Origin: Lachnospiraceae bacterium
GTDB taxonomy: Bacteria > Bacillota > Clostridia > Lachnospirales > Lachnospiraceae
Assembly (NCBI GenBank): GCA_910575275.1
Contig: CAJTEE010000012.1
Span: 1-64,000, forward strand
DNA length: 64,000 nucleotides
Direction: 5' to 3'
Part shown: positions 34,141 through 43,551 of the stretch, piece after piece
Position numbering within the stretch: the stretch's first letter is position 1
How the letters are laid out: every line of letters starts with the position of its first letter
The notes under the pieces: model-generated
The model's input: only the letters and a program-made list of their open reading frames with translations
What the model was told of the DNA's origin: nothing
Databases searched by the model: none
Program-made: the position numbers and the translations under genes

Positions 34141-35240
34141 CTTGCTTTACACCGGCACGACTCGCGGTAAAGCCGGGAGAAAATACGCAGAAACAGTAGA
34201 TTGAACCCTGACGTTTTTTTATAGGGAATGGGAACCCTAAAATCTTTAACGGTGGCACATGTTCCCAAACGGTTTACATTACGCAGCTTGACTTCAATAT
34301 TCCGATTGTGTTGTGTCTGACCGAACCATTTCCCCCAAGCCCGTGAAAAGGGCGACTGCCTGCGGCAATATTCGGCAAGCAGATAGTCCGCATATACCAG
34401 TTTCTGCGAGGTCTCTCGTTTTAATGTCTCGTTTGAGCCCCAGCGGTACGCGCCAAGCGTACGGTCAGACAACAGGACCGTATAGCGGCGCATGATCTGA
34501 TAGCCAAGGACCGCGTCCGCCGTCGGTCCAAAATCATAATTAATACCACCGGCCTCCAGATAGGCACGTTTTAAAATTGTGGTTCCGCAGGTAGGGATCC
34601 CTGTCCGCGTATAATAGGTAATCAAGGTTCCAAACCGTGTCAATTCCAGAAGATAGTGTTTGTCTTTGCGAACCATATGGACTCTATCCTCTGGAGAAGA
34701 AAACTCATCAAACCTTGCCTGAATATATCCCAACGGCTTTTTTAAGCGGCTCTTTCTCAGGATGATCCTCTCTATGTTTCGCAGCGCATCTCTGTACAGG
34801 AGATCATCATCGTGCAGAAAACTGATCCATATCCCGCGGGCAAGCTCTGCCCCGCGGTTCCAGTTATAGCCGGAGCCGATGTTTTCCCGGTTATGATAAT
34901 ATAGGATGCGGGAAGCTCCGAGCGCCTCAATCATGCCGAGCGCTGGTGTCACCCCGTTTTCATCAAGAGGTGTATTATCCACGACAATGATTTCCCAGGA
35001 GAAGCGGACGGGCTCCTGCCAAAGTGCGCTTTCAAGCGCTTCCTGCAATAATTCACACCGATTGAAGGTCGGGATAATCACGGAAAGCCAGGGAGCCGGG
35101 ATCTGTTTTGGATCGCCCCAGAGCAGCTCGCTGGACACGGAGCTTGTTTTGGAAAAATTATTGACGTAGGCATCCAGATGTCTATACGCATCTGGATTTA
35201 CAGTGTTCGCATCATAACAGTTTCTCTCGCCTATGGACAT
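34116..35240 (-). CDS. Family 2 glycosyltransferase (cluster 2, a)
   Basis: 374 residues. 'LSVIIPTFNRCELLQEALES', 'IIVVDNTPLDENG' and 'WISFLHDDDLLYRDA' (metal-binding D-D-D) mark a GT-A family 2 enzyme. It is similar in layout to the enzyme at 39352-40533, including a ~30-residue N-terminal extension before the GT domain. It overlaps the arylsulfotransferase-like gene by 10 bases and the Nudix gene by 25, so the three are coupled at the end of cluster 2. Confidence 0.87.
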   Translation of the reverse strand: MSIGERNCYDANTVNPDAYRHLDAYVNNFSKTSSVSSELLWGDPKQIPAPWLSVIIPTFNRCELLQEALESALWQEPVRFSWEIIVVDNTPLDENGVTPALGMIEALGASRILYYHNRENIGSGYNWNRGAELARGIWISFLHDDDLLYRDALRNIERIILRKSRLKKPLGYIQARFDEFSSPEDRVHMVRKDKHYLLELTRFGTLITYYTRTGIPTCGTTILKRAYLEAGGINYDFGPTADAVLGYQIMRRYTVLLSDRTLGAYRWGSNETLKRETSQKLVYADYLLAEYCRRQSPFSRAWGKWFGQTQHNRNIEVKLRNVNRLGTCATVKDFRVPIPYKKTSGFNLLFLRIFSRLYRESCRCKARWKAFWKI

Positions 35241-36793
35241 TTAACACACCTGTAAGTACACATGTTCGGATCTTGAAAACGAAATTCAAAATATGTTTCA
35301 CCCGTTGTGAAGTTAATCTCCGAAAATTGCGGATAGAGACTGTTTTCACCGTCATTTCCGACATTTCGGAACCCCCAGCCTACCATAAACACGTCTTCAT
35401 CGCGGCTTATCCTCTGCACGGAACCTGTTGCATAAGAGAAATAGCCGTCTATCTGATAACTTCTGAAATTTTCCAAGGATTTATGGTTCTCGTCAAGCCA
35501 GTATTCAACCACTCTCGTTTGTTTGTTCTCATTCCCGTTATCAAATATGGTAACACTGCCGAGGTCCGTATAGTTGGCATAATGCTGACGCGACGTTTTC
35601 TGGTCGGCTCCCAAGCCAAATTCGTCTCCGAGACCTGAAAGCTTCCAGAGAATGTCTCCGCTATTCACGTCTATTTTCAAAACAGAATCAATATTCCTGA
35701 ACGACGCTATCAAGTTACCGTCTTCGGGGCAAAGAGAAATGGAATTGATATGCATATAATCAGCCGAATAAGTATTGACGCTGTTCGTAAAGTCATTGTA
35801 ATCCACCGACAAGGAATAAAGCTCAGGATAATCCGTGCTGTCCCACTCAAAAAACACCTCGCCGTTTTTTATGCCCTGTATCACCGCAGCGGTCACGAGG
35901 GAGCCATTCGCTTTGTGTTCTATTTCTTCGGGAATGTTATATACGTTTTTATCGACATAAGAAATAAGATAATACTCGTTGTCGCTTATGTATATACAGT
36001 CATGTTGATCGACGGGATAATCGTCGGTCGGGACTCTTTCTGACTTCTTCATAAACAGCCTGTTTATCTCGTGATAGTTTTCGTCCATCACCACGTAGCA
36101 GCCGCTCTGTGAAACCCCCTTCGTACTCCTTCGTGTACTTATCGTGGTAAAATGAAGATATCGCACGCCTTCCGCCGCCACGACCTTTTTGAAATCCGCA
36201 ACGCAGCCGTACTGATTATAGAGGTAATATTTAAGCTCTCCGCCGCGCCCGACCTTCATCGCAACGTGATCATCCCCGTTGTGCGATAATGTAGTCAGAT
36301 AATAGTCCCCTTCATAAGGGCTCTCCCCGACAACCGTATACTCTGGTACGAATGACGGCCATGTTGGAATTATAAACGTCTGCGTCTCTCCGGTTATATT
36401 GTCGGTAACTTTTATCAAAATAACGTCATTTTTATCCAACCGCGGCACACGATAAGATATGCTTTCCCCGTTTCCGATACTAACGCCGTTAAATTCAGCC
36501 GAATACGCGTCGTCCCCCGACATTGTGACGGTAATGTCCTTTTCGCAGTTCAGCGTCGGCAGCTCGATGTATTTTACCGCCGCCTTCATATCCAATCTGA
36601 CCGGCTGCCCGTCAATCGTCATATCCACATACCCTCTCCCCGGTGTACTTTCAGTATTGGCGTTTACAGAGCTTTCCGAAACGTCAGCGGTATGCGTAAA
36701 TAAAAAAACCTGCACCGCAATCCACATCGTGGAAAACGCCGTTAAAATACCGACGGCTGCCAACAATATAGCAATCGTTTTTTTCGTTTCCAC
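35231..36793 (-). CDS. Membrane-anchored arylsulfotransferase (ASST)-like protein
   Basis: 520 residues, GTG start after AAAGGGAAA. Residues about 6-33 are one hydrophobic anchor, and the rest should face outside the membrane. About residues 55-160 form a beta-rich N-terminal domain, then a propeller-like region with 'DQHDCIYISDNEYYLISY', 'MHINSISLCPEDGNLIASFR' and 'INVNSGDILWKL'-type repeats (here IDVNSGDILWKLSGLG). This matches the arylsulfotransferase family, which moves sulfate between phenolic esters without PAPS using a catalytic His. In cluster 2 it may sulfate, or otherwise modify, the exported glycan. Confidence 0.75.
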   Translation of the reverse strand: METKKTIAILLAAVGILTAFSTMWIAVQVFLFTHTADVSESSVNANTESTPGRGYVDMTIDGQPVRLDMKAAVKYIELPTLNCEKDITVTMSGDDAYSAEFNGVSIGNGESISYRVPRLDKNDVILIKVTDNITGETQTFIIPTWPSFVPEYTVVGESPYEGDYYLTTLSHNGDDHVAMKVGRGGELKYYLYNQYGCVADFKKVVAAEGVRYLHFTTISTRRSTKGVSQSGCYVVMDENYHEINRLFMKKSERVPTDDYPVDQHDCIYISDNEYYLISYVDKNVYNIPEEIEHKANGSLVTAAVIQGIKNGEVFFEWDSTDYPELYSLSVDYNDFTNSVNTYSADYMHINSISLCPEDGNLIASFRNIDSVLKIDVNSGDILWKLSGLGDEFGLGADQKTSRQHYANYTDLGSVTIFDNGNENKQTRVVEYWLDENHKSLENFRSYQIDGYFSYATGSVQRISRDEDVFMVGWGFRNVGNDGENSLYPQFSEINFTTGETYFEFRFQDPNMCTYRCVKCP

Positions 36794-36910
36794 TCTTATT
36801 TCCCTTTCTTATTAGAAATTCAAACCGTTTTTATGTTGCCAAAGGCCAATCCGTAGTGCTTGATTTTTCATCAGGACTTTAAAATTTAAGCCACTTTTGT
36901 TTACAGTTTC

Positions 36911-37654
36911 TTAAATGGACGCCCCTCCATCGACCGGCAGGACAACGCCGGTTAAATAAGAGGCATCGTCAGATGCCAAAAAAGCTACAACCTTGGCAAC
37001 ATCCTCCGGCTGCCCGACATATCCGAGCGGAATCCTTTGCGCATAAAGCTTCCTGTCCCGATCTCCCAGAATCGGAGTATCAATAATTCCCGGACAGATA
37101 CAGTTGACTCGGATTCCTTCCTCACCATAGTTCTTTGCCATCTGATGCGAAAACTGAATCACCGCAGCCTTGGAGGCACTATACGCATAGGATCGCCCGG
37201 CCGCATAATGCTGCAGGCCGGCAATCGAAGCATTGTTGATTATGCAGCCGCGGCTTTCCAGAAGATACGGCTTCAGAAAGCGTGTCACATAAAACAGGCC
37301 GTTTATATTAATAGCGAAGGTATCCTGCCACTCCTGAATGGGCATACGCTCGATTTCCATGGAAGGGAGCATAACTCCGGCGTTATTAAATAAAACATTG
37401 ACTCTGCCGAAGTCGTGGCCGATTTTATCAGACAGCTTTTTTACCGAATCGGCGTCAGAAATATCACATGGATAAAACACTGCCTGCCTTCCGCTGCTTT
37501 TGATCTCCTGTTCCAATGCCTGGCCTCGTTCAAGACTGCGGCCGACTAAGATTACGGATGCGCCTTCTTCTGCAAATTTACGCGCACAAGCAGCACCAAT
37601 TCCAGAGGTTGCGCCGGTAACAACGGCAACCTGATTTGTAAATCTCTCCATCAT
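36911..37654 (-). CDS. Short-chain dehydrogenase/reductase (FabG-like)
   Basis: 247 residues, classical SDR: 'VAVVTGATSGIGAACARKFA' (T-G-x3-G-x-G), 'LFNNAGVMLPS' (NNAG), Ser in 'CIINNASIAGLQ', 'YAYSASKAAV' (Y-x3-K) and a C-terminal 'YLTGVVLPVDGG'. All catalytic residues are present. It directly follows a split transketolase pair (25-base gap), so it may reduce the ketone made when that enzyme adds a two-carbon unit to a sugar. The substrate is unknown. Confidence 0.88.
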   Translation of the reverse strand: MMERFTNQVAVVTGATSGIGAACARKFAEEGASVILVGRSLERGQALEQEIKSSGRQAVFYPCDISDADSVKKLSDKIGHDFGRVNVLFNNAGVMLPSMEIERMPIQEWQDTFAININGLFYVTRFLKPYLLESRGCIINNASIAGLQHYAAGRSYAYSASKAAVIQFSHQMAKNYGEEGIRVNCICPGIIDTPILGDRDRKLYAQRIPLGYVGQPEDVAKVVAFLASDDASYLTGVVLPVDGGASI

Positions 37655-37679
37655 GACAAACTCCTCTATAACATATTTT

Positions 37680-38564
37680 TTAGAAATCCATGAGATTTGT
37701 CAGCTCAGCCCGAGCATGTTCCTCCGTCAGCCCATAATACTCCAGCTTCTCCTCATAGGTCCCGTAGTTGCGGAAAATTTCACGCGGGAAAGCAACATGG
37801 GCGATCCGCAGAGTGCGGCCAGACAGCGCCCTATGTACATCATACAAAAGGCTCCCCTCATACTCCGGTTCGACGATCAGCACGCGGCCGGAAGGGCAAT
37901 TCGCCGCCAGCGTCTCTCTGTCAAAGGGCTCCAAGGTCGTATAATATAAGACCGTAACATCCAGATCCTTACACACTCTCATCACCATATCCAGCATGAC
38001 GGAGACGGCAATCACCGTTGCCCTCGTCCCGGTCTGGATTACATTTGCCTTTCCGAATTTTACATCCACATCATATTCTGTATTCGGATGGTCACTCACG
38101 CGAAAAAACGTGGGCTTCCCGTCCCGATAGGACTGGTTGAAAAGCTGCAAAAACTGTCTGGCCGTCCCAGGCGCGGCAAATTCACAGCCGGGAATTGCCT
38201 TGACTATCTGCACATCTTCCGCACAGTAATGGGAATAACCATACTTGGGATAATCCACGGCAGCACCAGTTCCGATCACATTCACGCCTAGCTTTTGGTA
38301 GGCAAAATCCATTTTGATTTGTTCCAGGGTTCTTTCGATCAGGTAGGGCTGAATCCCGAAAATCGTGGGGACGAGACCGCGGCGTGCCATGCCGGCCGCG
38401 ATACTGAACATTCCGTCCTCGTAAATCCCCACATTCGTGCAGCGCTCCGGAAAATCCCGAAGCACATCACGGATCGCCCACATTCCGATATCTACGGTGA
38501 AGAAAGTCGTATCGGTTTCGTTGCGGATCATATCGGCTACGCGGTTTAAAAATGCCCGTCTCAA
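37680..38564 (-). CDS. Transketolase C-terminal subunit (pair A)
   Basis: 294 residues covering the pyrimidine-binding and C-terminal domains of transketolase: 'DIGMWAIRDVLRDFPERCTN', then 'GIYEDGMFSIAAGMARRGLV' with the Glu that activates thiamine, and 'KYGYSHYCAEDVQIVKAI'. Its start overlaps the N-terminal subunit gene by 4 bases, so the halves are co-translated and form one enzyme. Its placement in a glycan operon rather than with pentose-phosphate genes suggests sugar branching instead of central metabolism. Confidence 0.88.
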   Translation of the reverse strand: MRRAFLNRVADMIRNETDTTFFTVDIGMWAIRDVLRDFPERCTNVGIYEDGMFSIAAGMARRGLVPTIFGIQPYLIERTLEQIKMDFAYQKLGVNVIGTGAAVDYPKYGYSHYCAEDVQIVKAIPGCEFAAPGTARQFLQLFNQSYRDGKPTFFRVSDHPNTEYDVDVKFGKANVIQTGTRATVIAVSVMLDMVMRVCKDLDVTVLYYTTLEPFDRETLAANCPSGRVLIVEPEYEGSLLYDVHRALSGRTLRIAHVAFPREIFRNYGTYEEKLEYYGLTEEHARAELTNLMDF

Positions 38565-39355
38565 AATTCCTCGACCTCCTTTGTCAGCATTTGAAGCTCC
38601 TCTGCATTCGGCGCCTTATGGAACCAAATATCCTGTTCGGTCATGGTCTGGCTGCCATAGCCGCGGATCGTATGTGCGATGACAGCCTTCGGTTTCCCGT
38701 TCAAAGCGGTTCCCACCTGCAAAAAAACAGTCTCTAACGCCTGCATGTCGTGCCCGTCTACATCAAACACCTCAAAGCCAAAAGCCGCGAGTTTGGCCGA
38801 CAGACTGCCAAACTCCACCATAGCTCCCACCGAATTATTATCGTCAATGATGACGCACAGATTGTCAAGTCTCTTGGAACCGGCAAAAATGCAGGTCTCC
38901 CACATGGTTCCCTCACAAAATTCACCGTCCCCGCAGAGGACATACACTCTGGATAGAGAACGCTTGATCTTATTTGCATGGGCGATACCGGCCGCAAAGG
39001 GAAGGCCATGCCCGAGTGAGCCGGCATTATTCTCGATTCCGCCCTGGAATTTCGTTAGATCGGTCTGAATGCAGTAGCGGCTGTGAAATGTGCCGATTTC
39101 CGAACCGATTTCTTCCAGGGAAAACATACCTTTTTCAATCAACACCGGATAGAGCGCCAGCGTGGCCTGGCCTTTGCTAATAATGAAGAAATCTCGGTCT
39201 TCGTCCGCTGCCTTTTGGGGACTCCAATTCATGATCTTATCATATAAGGTCCACACGATATCCAGACAGGAAAAAACGCTCTGCAGGTTTCCATCCTGGC
39301 ATTTATGGGAGAGGTAGAGAGCCTCTTTTCTCAAGGTTTTGGAAATCTGTTTCAT
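38561..39355 (-). CDS. Transketolase N-terminal subunit (pair A)
   Basis: 264 residues, thiamine-diphosphate-binding half. The TPP motif is seen as 'LCGDGEFCEGTMWET' with the closing Asn in 'IIDDNNSVGA'. The conserved His of the first domain is in 'LYLSHKCQDGNLQSVFSCLD', and 'NNAGSLGHGLPFAAGIA' lies in the binding cleft. Together with 37680-38564 it makes a complete split transketolase. It is clearly distinct in sequence from pair B at 42583-44405. Confidence 0.88.
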   Translation of the reverse strand: MKQISKTLRKEALYLSHKCQDGNLQSVFSCLDIVWTLYDKIMNWSPQKAADEDRDFFIISKGQATLALYPVLIEKGMFSLEEIGSEIGTFHSRYCIQTDLTKFQGGIENNAGSLGHGLPFAAGIAHANKIKRSLSRVYVLCGDGEFCEGTMWETCIFAGSKRLDNLCVIIDDNNSVGAMVEFGSLSAKLAAFGFEVFDVDGHDMQALETVFLQVGTALNGKPKAVIAHTIRGYGSQTMTEQDIWFHKAPNAEELQMLTKEVEEF

Positions 39356-40533
39356 AAAGATTCACACTCCTGAAGTAGCATTTTATTAGCGAATTTCTCA
39401 AATCTTTTAGACTGATGATATTTATGACGGAAATATAGCTTTTGAAAAATCAAACGATAGAATGCATACAGCCATACGGGTGGCTCTGGTACATGGTCTT
39501 TGCAAAAATCTTCGCGTTTTATTTGTTTTTCTTTGTCTACACTTTTGTTTTTCGCTGCGATTACCTGTACAGTAAAAAGCTTGTAATGGCAGGTTCTCAA
39601 TACTGTTCCCAGACATCGCGTAAAGAAATTTTGCGAATAAACATATTCCCGAAAGTCAAAACCATCCTTAATTACACGGCGTGTAGACTCGGGTCTTACC
39701 ATGGTATTGTTTCCCCAGCGATATAGACCCATAGGCTGAACCGTCGAATAGACGCGATAATTCTTTTCCATGCGGTAATACAGGATCAGGTCTCCGGAAA
39801 TACCAAAATCCTCAATAAACCCGCCGCATTCTAAGGCCGCCTCGCGGTTAAAAATAGCTCCGTTAGAAGGGACATCTCCGCCAATATTGGCGGTAAACCA
39901 CAAATTCGCATGAGTCAGTTGGTATAACCCATAGTATAAAGGCATATCGCAGTAATATTTATTAACCTGTTCGATATTAATATTGCATTTTCTTGTATCG
40001 GAATCATATATAAATTGATGGTACTTGGCGCTGATCGCCCCTAATGGCTTCCCCGGTCTTTTGGAAAAGACAGAAATCAGCCGTTCCATTTTTTGCAGGG
40101 TATTCCCAACCAGAAGATCATCATCATGCAGGAAGCAGACCCATTTTCCCCGGGCAATCTGCATCGCCCGGTTGAAATTATCTCCGGGGCGGATGTGCTC
40201 ACTGTTCCGGTAGTAGAGAATCCTTTGAGAATCAATGATTCGGATCAGTTTTTCTGTATCATTTTGTTCCCCATCATCTTCTTCGTTGTCAAGGACGACA
40301 ATGTCCCATAAAAAATCACAGTGATATTGGTTCAAAACACTTGAGATGGCTTCTTTCAGCAGATCGACTCTGCGAAAGGTAGGGATCAGGACGGTAAGCC
40401 ATGGGTTTTTGATCGCACTTAGATCTCCATATTTTAAAACTGTCGTTACATGTGCGATCTGAGCCGCGGTATCGACGGCAGCGCCATAATCTAAACCTGT
40501 ATATTTCACGGATTGACTTCCTTTACATTTCAC
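39352..40533 (-). CDS. Family 2 glycosyltransferase (cluster 2, b)
   Basis: 393 residues. 'LTVLIPTFRRVDLLKEAISS', 'DIVVLDNEEDDGEQN' and 'WVCFLHDDDLLVGN' identify a GT-A family 2 enzyme. The N-terminal extension and the spacing of motifs match the enzyme at 34116-35240, so the two are paralogues probably adding related sugars. It overlaps the flanking genes by 4 and 11 bases within cluster 2. Confidence 0.87.
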   Translation of the reverse strand: MKCKGSQSVKYTGLDYGAAVDTAAQIAHVTTVLKYGDLSAIKNPWLTVLIPTFRRVDLLKEAISSVLNQYHCDFLWDIVVLDNEEDDGEQNDTEKLIRIIDSQRILYYRNSEHIRPGDNFNRAMQIARGKWVCFLHDDDLLVGNTLQKMERLISVFSKRPGKPLGAISAKYHQFIYDSDTRKCNINIEQVNKYYCDMPLYYGLYQLTHANLWFTANIGGDVPSNGAIFNREAALECGGFIEDFGISGDLILYYRMEKNYRVYSTVQPMGLYRWGNNTMVRPESTRRVIKDGFDFREYVYSQNFFTRCLGTVLRTCHYKLFTVQVIAAKNKSVDKEKQIKREDFCKDHVPEPPVWLYAFYRLIFQKLYFRHKYHQSKRFEKFANKMLLQECESL

Positions 40534-41476
40534 TTCTGGTAAAACAGATACGATAGATTTCCATTATAATCCGAACGGGCTTCTTCTGCTGATAGCGGAT
40601 ACATAAACGACATAAGGAGGCAGGCAGCAGAGCAATCAGTTTCATTCTTTTAAGGCTTTTGCGCGTAACGACTGACAGATTTCGTTCAATGCGGCGGTAG
40701 ATCTGCATGTTATAGGTTCCATCTGCCCTCCAGTAAATCAAATTCATGAGCTGCAAGGGCGAGTAGGGACTGTCATCAATTTTGAACCAGGCTTTACGTA
40801 ACTGCGTATATGCGGGCGGAAGCTCTTTGAGTGTACGGCACCATTCATTTGTCCAAAACTCCAAAATACCCGTTTTGAAATCTGTTGCACAAAAATACGG
40901 CGGCCTATCATTATAATAAAACAAATATTCATTACAGATCATTACTGACAGAGGCTGTTTGGCCCAGACTCTCGCAAGTGCTGAGAATTGCCAAAAAGCA
41001 GGATTGCATTGTTCAAACGAACAGCAGCTAAGCTGTTTTGCCATATCCTTGCTGACAATAACCCCTCCGAGTGCAATAAGCTTTTCTATATGTTTCCCAA
41101 ACAGTTCTAAAGATGCAGACGCAACGATTTTATCTTCCTTTTTGCTACTGTCTGCACCTGAAAAAGGATTCGTCAAAATACAGGAAATACCTTTTTCTTT
41201 TGCTTGCTGCAAACGTTCAAATGCTTTTGCAAAGTTGGGACATGCGCAATCTGTACAGAACCAGATAAAATCATAATCAGAGTGGTTTTCATAAAACTCT
41301 TTTTGGATCATGGAAAAAGACGTTTTTCCGCCAGAATCATACCGTCTATAAAAAATATTGATTCCATGATCGAAAACAACGTTTTTAACTGCAATTTTTG
41401 TTTTTTCTTTCTTGCCGTAATTGCATATATGTACCGCCAGATTGTATCGGTTTGTTGCGTATTGGCAATGATACAA
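40523..41476 (-). CDS. Glycosyltransferase-like protein, start uncertain
   Basis: 317 residues from a TTG at 41476. The open frame continues upstream to about 41545 and there encodes 'LALVIPTNDSWGNIERV', which looks like the true first strand of a GT-A glycosyltransferase, but no ATG, GTG or TTG precedes it. The frame instead enters a run of ten A shared with the end of the aldolase gene, where a minus-one shift would fuse the two. 'DYDFIWFCTDCACPNF' (about residue 66) stands where a GT-A D-x-D would be. The family is uncertain. Confidence 0.6.
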   Translation of the reverse strand: MYHCQYATNRYNLAVHICNYGKKEKTKIAVKNVVFDHGINIFYRRYDSGGKTSFSMIQKEFYENHSDYDFIWFCTDCACPNFAKAFERLQQAKEKGISCILTNPFSGADSSKKEDKIVASASLELFGKHIEKLIALGGVIVSKDMAKQLSCCSFEQCNPAFWQFSALARVWAKQPLSVMICNEYLFYYNDRPPYFCATDFKTGILEFWTNEWCRTLKELPPAYTQLRKAWFKIDDSPYSPLQLMNLIYWRADGTYNMQIYRRIERNLSVVTRKSLKRMKLIALLPASLCRLCIRYQQKKPVRIIMEIYRICFTRSEM

Positions 41477-41523
41477 AACCCGTTCAATATTTCCCCATGA
41501 ATCATTGGTCGGTATAACAAGTG

Positions 41524-42567
41524 CTAATTGTTTTTTTTTTGACGTTCAAGGATCTGCCGGGCAAGCTTTTCAGAAAACATAGCCCGTTCATCTCCATGAA
41601 TAGACTGAAGAACGTCTTCGATCTCTCCGTTATCTAATCCGAGATGGCTCGCATAAAACCTCGCATAATTCGGATTGCAGTTATACGTCGCCGTCAGATA
41701 GTACGGTATCGAATACCCCCACTGCTCCTGCGCGTAAATATGCCTCACATAGAGGTCATAGACTTCCAACATCGGCTGTACATCGTAATCGGAGCCGCAG
41801 TGCTCGTTCATGTATTTGGCGATCAGCTCCAGATTTAGATTTCCTGCGCCGCGGCCAATGCCATAGACACTGGCATCAATCAGAATGTCGCGCATAAAGC
41901 CTTCTTTGATCATTGCCTGTGCGACAGAAAGCGCCTGCATCATGTTGTTGTGTCCGTGATAGCCCAGGATCGTTTCTTTAGGCATATTCTCGTCCGCCAG
42001 GTGCATGTAATGCAGAAGCTGCTCTGCATTCTGCGTACCCCAGCTATCGACCACGTACAAAGCCAAAGGCTTCAGAGCAGAGAAGCGGCGGATCATGTCA
42101 ACAAATTCCTCGTCAGAATACTGATCCACACGGGCGGGCTGCACACAAAGCTTATAGCCTTTTTCCACGATTCCCCTGCAGTACTCATATCCCTCCTGTA
42201 GAGCATCCACAACACGACCGTCTTTATCGTGCTTTGTTTTCCACACAATGACGCGGATAATGTCGGCGCTCTCCTCATCTGCCGGCTCCAGCATGTCCAG
42301 AGGGAGCGGATTCATCACCTCGCACATAACGGCATAGGAAGCGTCCGGCTTCTTTTTGCCGATCAGCGCCTTAACCTGTTTCATGGAATTGAACACAGTA
42401 CGATCCTCAATGTACGGCTCATCCTTCAGAAATCCGAGTTCCAAAACATCGACACCCGATTCTGCCAGCTTTTCGGTCATATCCTGGATTGCCTTTTTTC
42501 CGAAGCGCCAGTCATTGATATACCCGCCGTCACGAAGCGTACAGTCTAACAGCTTGATTCTGCTCAT
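41524..42567 (-). CDS. HMGL-like aldolase (4-hydroxy-2-oxovalerate aldolase family)
   Basis: 347 residues, TIM-barrel aldolase of the HMG-CoA lyase-like superfamily. 'KLLDCTLRDGGYINDWRF' holds the catalytic Arg-Asp, 'LGYHGHNNMMQALSVAQAMI' the metal-binding His-x-His, and 'GIGRGAGNLNLELIAKYM' the conserved Gly-rich loop and Asn. The C-terminal DmpG-type communication domain seems short, and no acylating aldehyde dehydrogenase partner (DmpF) is nearby. In a glycan cluster with split transketolases it may form or cleave a keto-acid or branched sugar precursor. The gene ends in ten consecutive A. Confidence 0.82.
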   Translation of the reverse strand: MSRIKLLDCTLRDGGYINDWRFGKKAIQDMTEKLAESGVDVLELGFLKDEPYIEDRTVFNSMKQVKALIGKKKPDASYAVMCEVMNPLPLDMLEPADEESADIIRVIVWKTKHDKDGRVVDALQEGYEYCRGIVEKGYKLCVQPARVDQYSDEEFVDMIRRFSALKPLALYVVDSWGTQNAEQLLHYMHLADENMPKETILGYHGHNNMMQALSVAQAMIKEGFMRDILIDASVYGIGRGAGNLNLELIAKYMNEHCGSDYDVQPMLEVYDLYVRHIYAQEQWGYSIPYYLTATYNCNPNYARFYASHLGLDNGEIEDVLQSIHGDERAMFSEKLARQILERQKKNN

Positions 42568-42582
42568 TGGTTCGCTGCTCCT

Positions 42583-43551
42583 TTAATTCTTTAATGCAAT
42601 GGCCCGTTTCGCCTCAGAAGCAATGTGCTCTGCGGTCAGTCCATAGGCCTCTCTCAGAAAGCTCTCTACCCCCACGCGGCCAAAGGTATCCTCGATTCCC
42701 ACGCGCAGGACGCGGGTCGGTCTTTCCATGGCCAGATACTCCGTTACGGCGCTTCCCAGTCCGCCTATCACATTAGCGTTTTCCGCTGTAACGACAGCCC
42801 CGGTTTTAACCGCGCTTTCCAGAACCAGCTCCCTGTCCAGGGGCTTGATAGTGACAATGTCGATCACTCTGGCTTCGATTCCCTCCTGTCTTAAGGCTTC
42901 GGCGGCCTGCAGGCACGTTGCCACCATAATGCCGCAGCCGATCAGAGTGACATCGCCTCCCTCGCGAAGGACCATTCCCTTTCCCTCCTCAAACCTCGTC
43001 CCCGGACAGTAAATATCCGGGAGATCGCGACGGGGCATACGTAAAAAGGTCAGGCCGGGCCGCTCCTTGGTTTCCTTTAAAAATTCCGCGCACATGACCG
43101 GGTCACTCACATCCACAACACAGGCCTCCGGAACCGTGCGCATCATGGCGACATCCTCAAAGCACATGTGTGTGCCGCCGTTGTGAGTCGCCATAATTCC
43201 GGCGTCCGACCCAATCACGCGCACACTCTTTTCGGCATATGCAATGCTCAAAAAAACCTGGTCAAACACACGACGGCTTGTAAAGGGCGCAAAGCTATGG
43301 ACATACGGCTTCATCCCGTTCAGATACATACCACAGGCCACACCGATCATATTCGCCTCCTGGATGCCGGTGTTGAACACGTTTTTGGGGAACGCGCGCC
43401 AAAGCTCCTGCGTTTTCAGGGAGCCCATCAGATCGGCGTCCAGATAGATTACGTGCGGATCATCCTCGATCAGCTCCCGCATGGTGCTGTTAAAAATCTC
43501 AAAAACCTCCCGCTCGGGTTTTTTCCCGGTATATCGGATCTTCCTGTTCAA
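42583..43551 (-). CDS. Transketolase C-terminal subunit (pair B)
   Basis: 322 residues. The true start is a TTG at 43551, which overlaps the stop of the N-terminal subunit gene (TTGA) and follows a GGAGGTGG site. The longer frame to 43785 is the other strand-phase of the upstream gene. 'VIYLDADLMGSLKTQELWRA', 'NTGIQEANMIGVACGMYLNG' (activating Glu) and 'CFEDVAMMRTVPEACVV' define the pyrimidine domain of transketolase. It forms one enzyme with the product of 43548-44405. The pair is adjacent to rfbH. Confidence 0.9.
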   Translation of the reverse strand: MNRKIRYTGKKPEREVFEIFNSTMRELIEDDPHVIYLDADLMGSLKTQELWRAFPKNVFNTGIQEANMIGVACGMYLNGMKPYVHSFAPFTSRRVFDQVFLSIAYAEKSVRVIGSDAGIMATHNGGTHMCFEDVAMMRTVPEACVVDVSDPVMCAEFLKETKERPGLTFLRMPRRDLPDIYCPGTRFEEGKGMVLREGGDVTLIGCGIMVATCLQAAEALRQEGIEARVIDIVTIKPLDRELVLESAVKTGAVVTAENANVIGGLGSAVTEYLAMERPTRVLRVGIEDTFGRVGVESFLREAYGLTAEHIASEAKRAIALKN

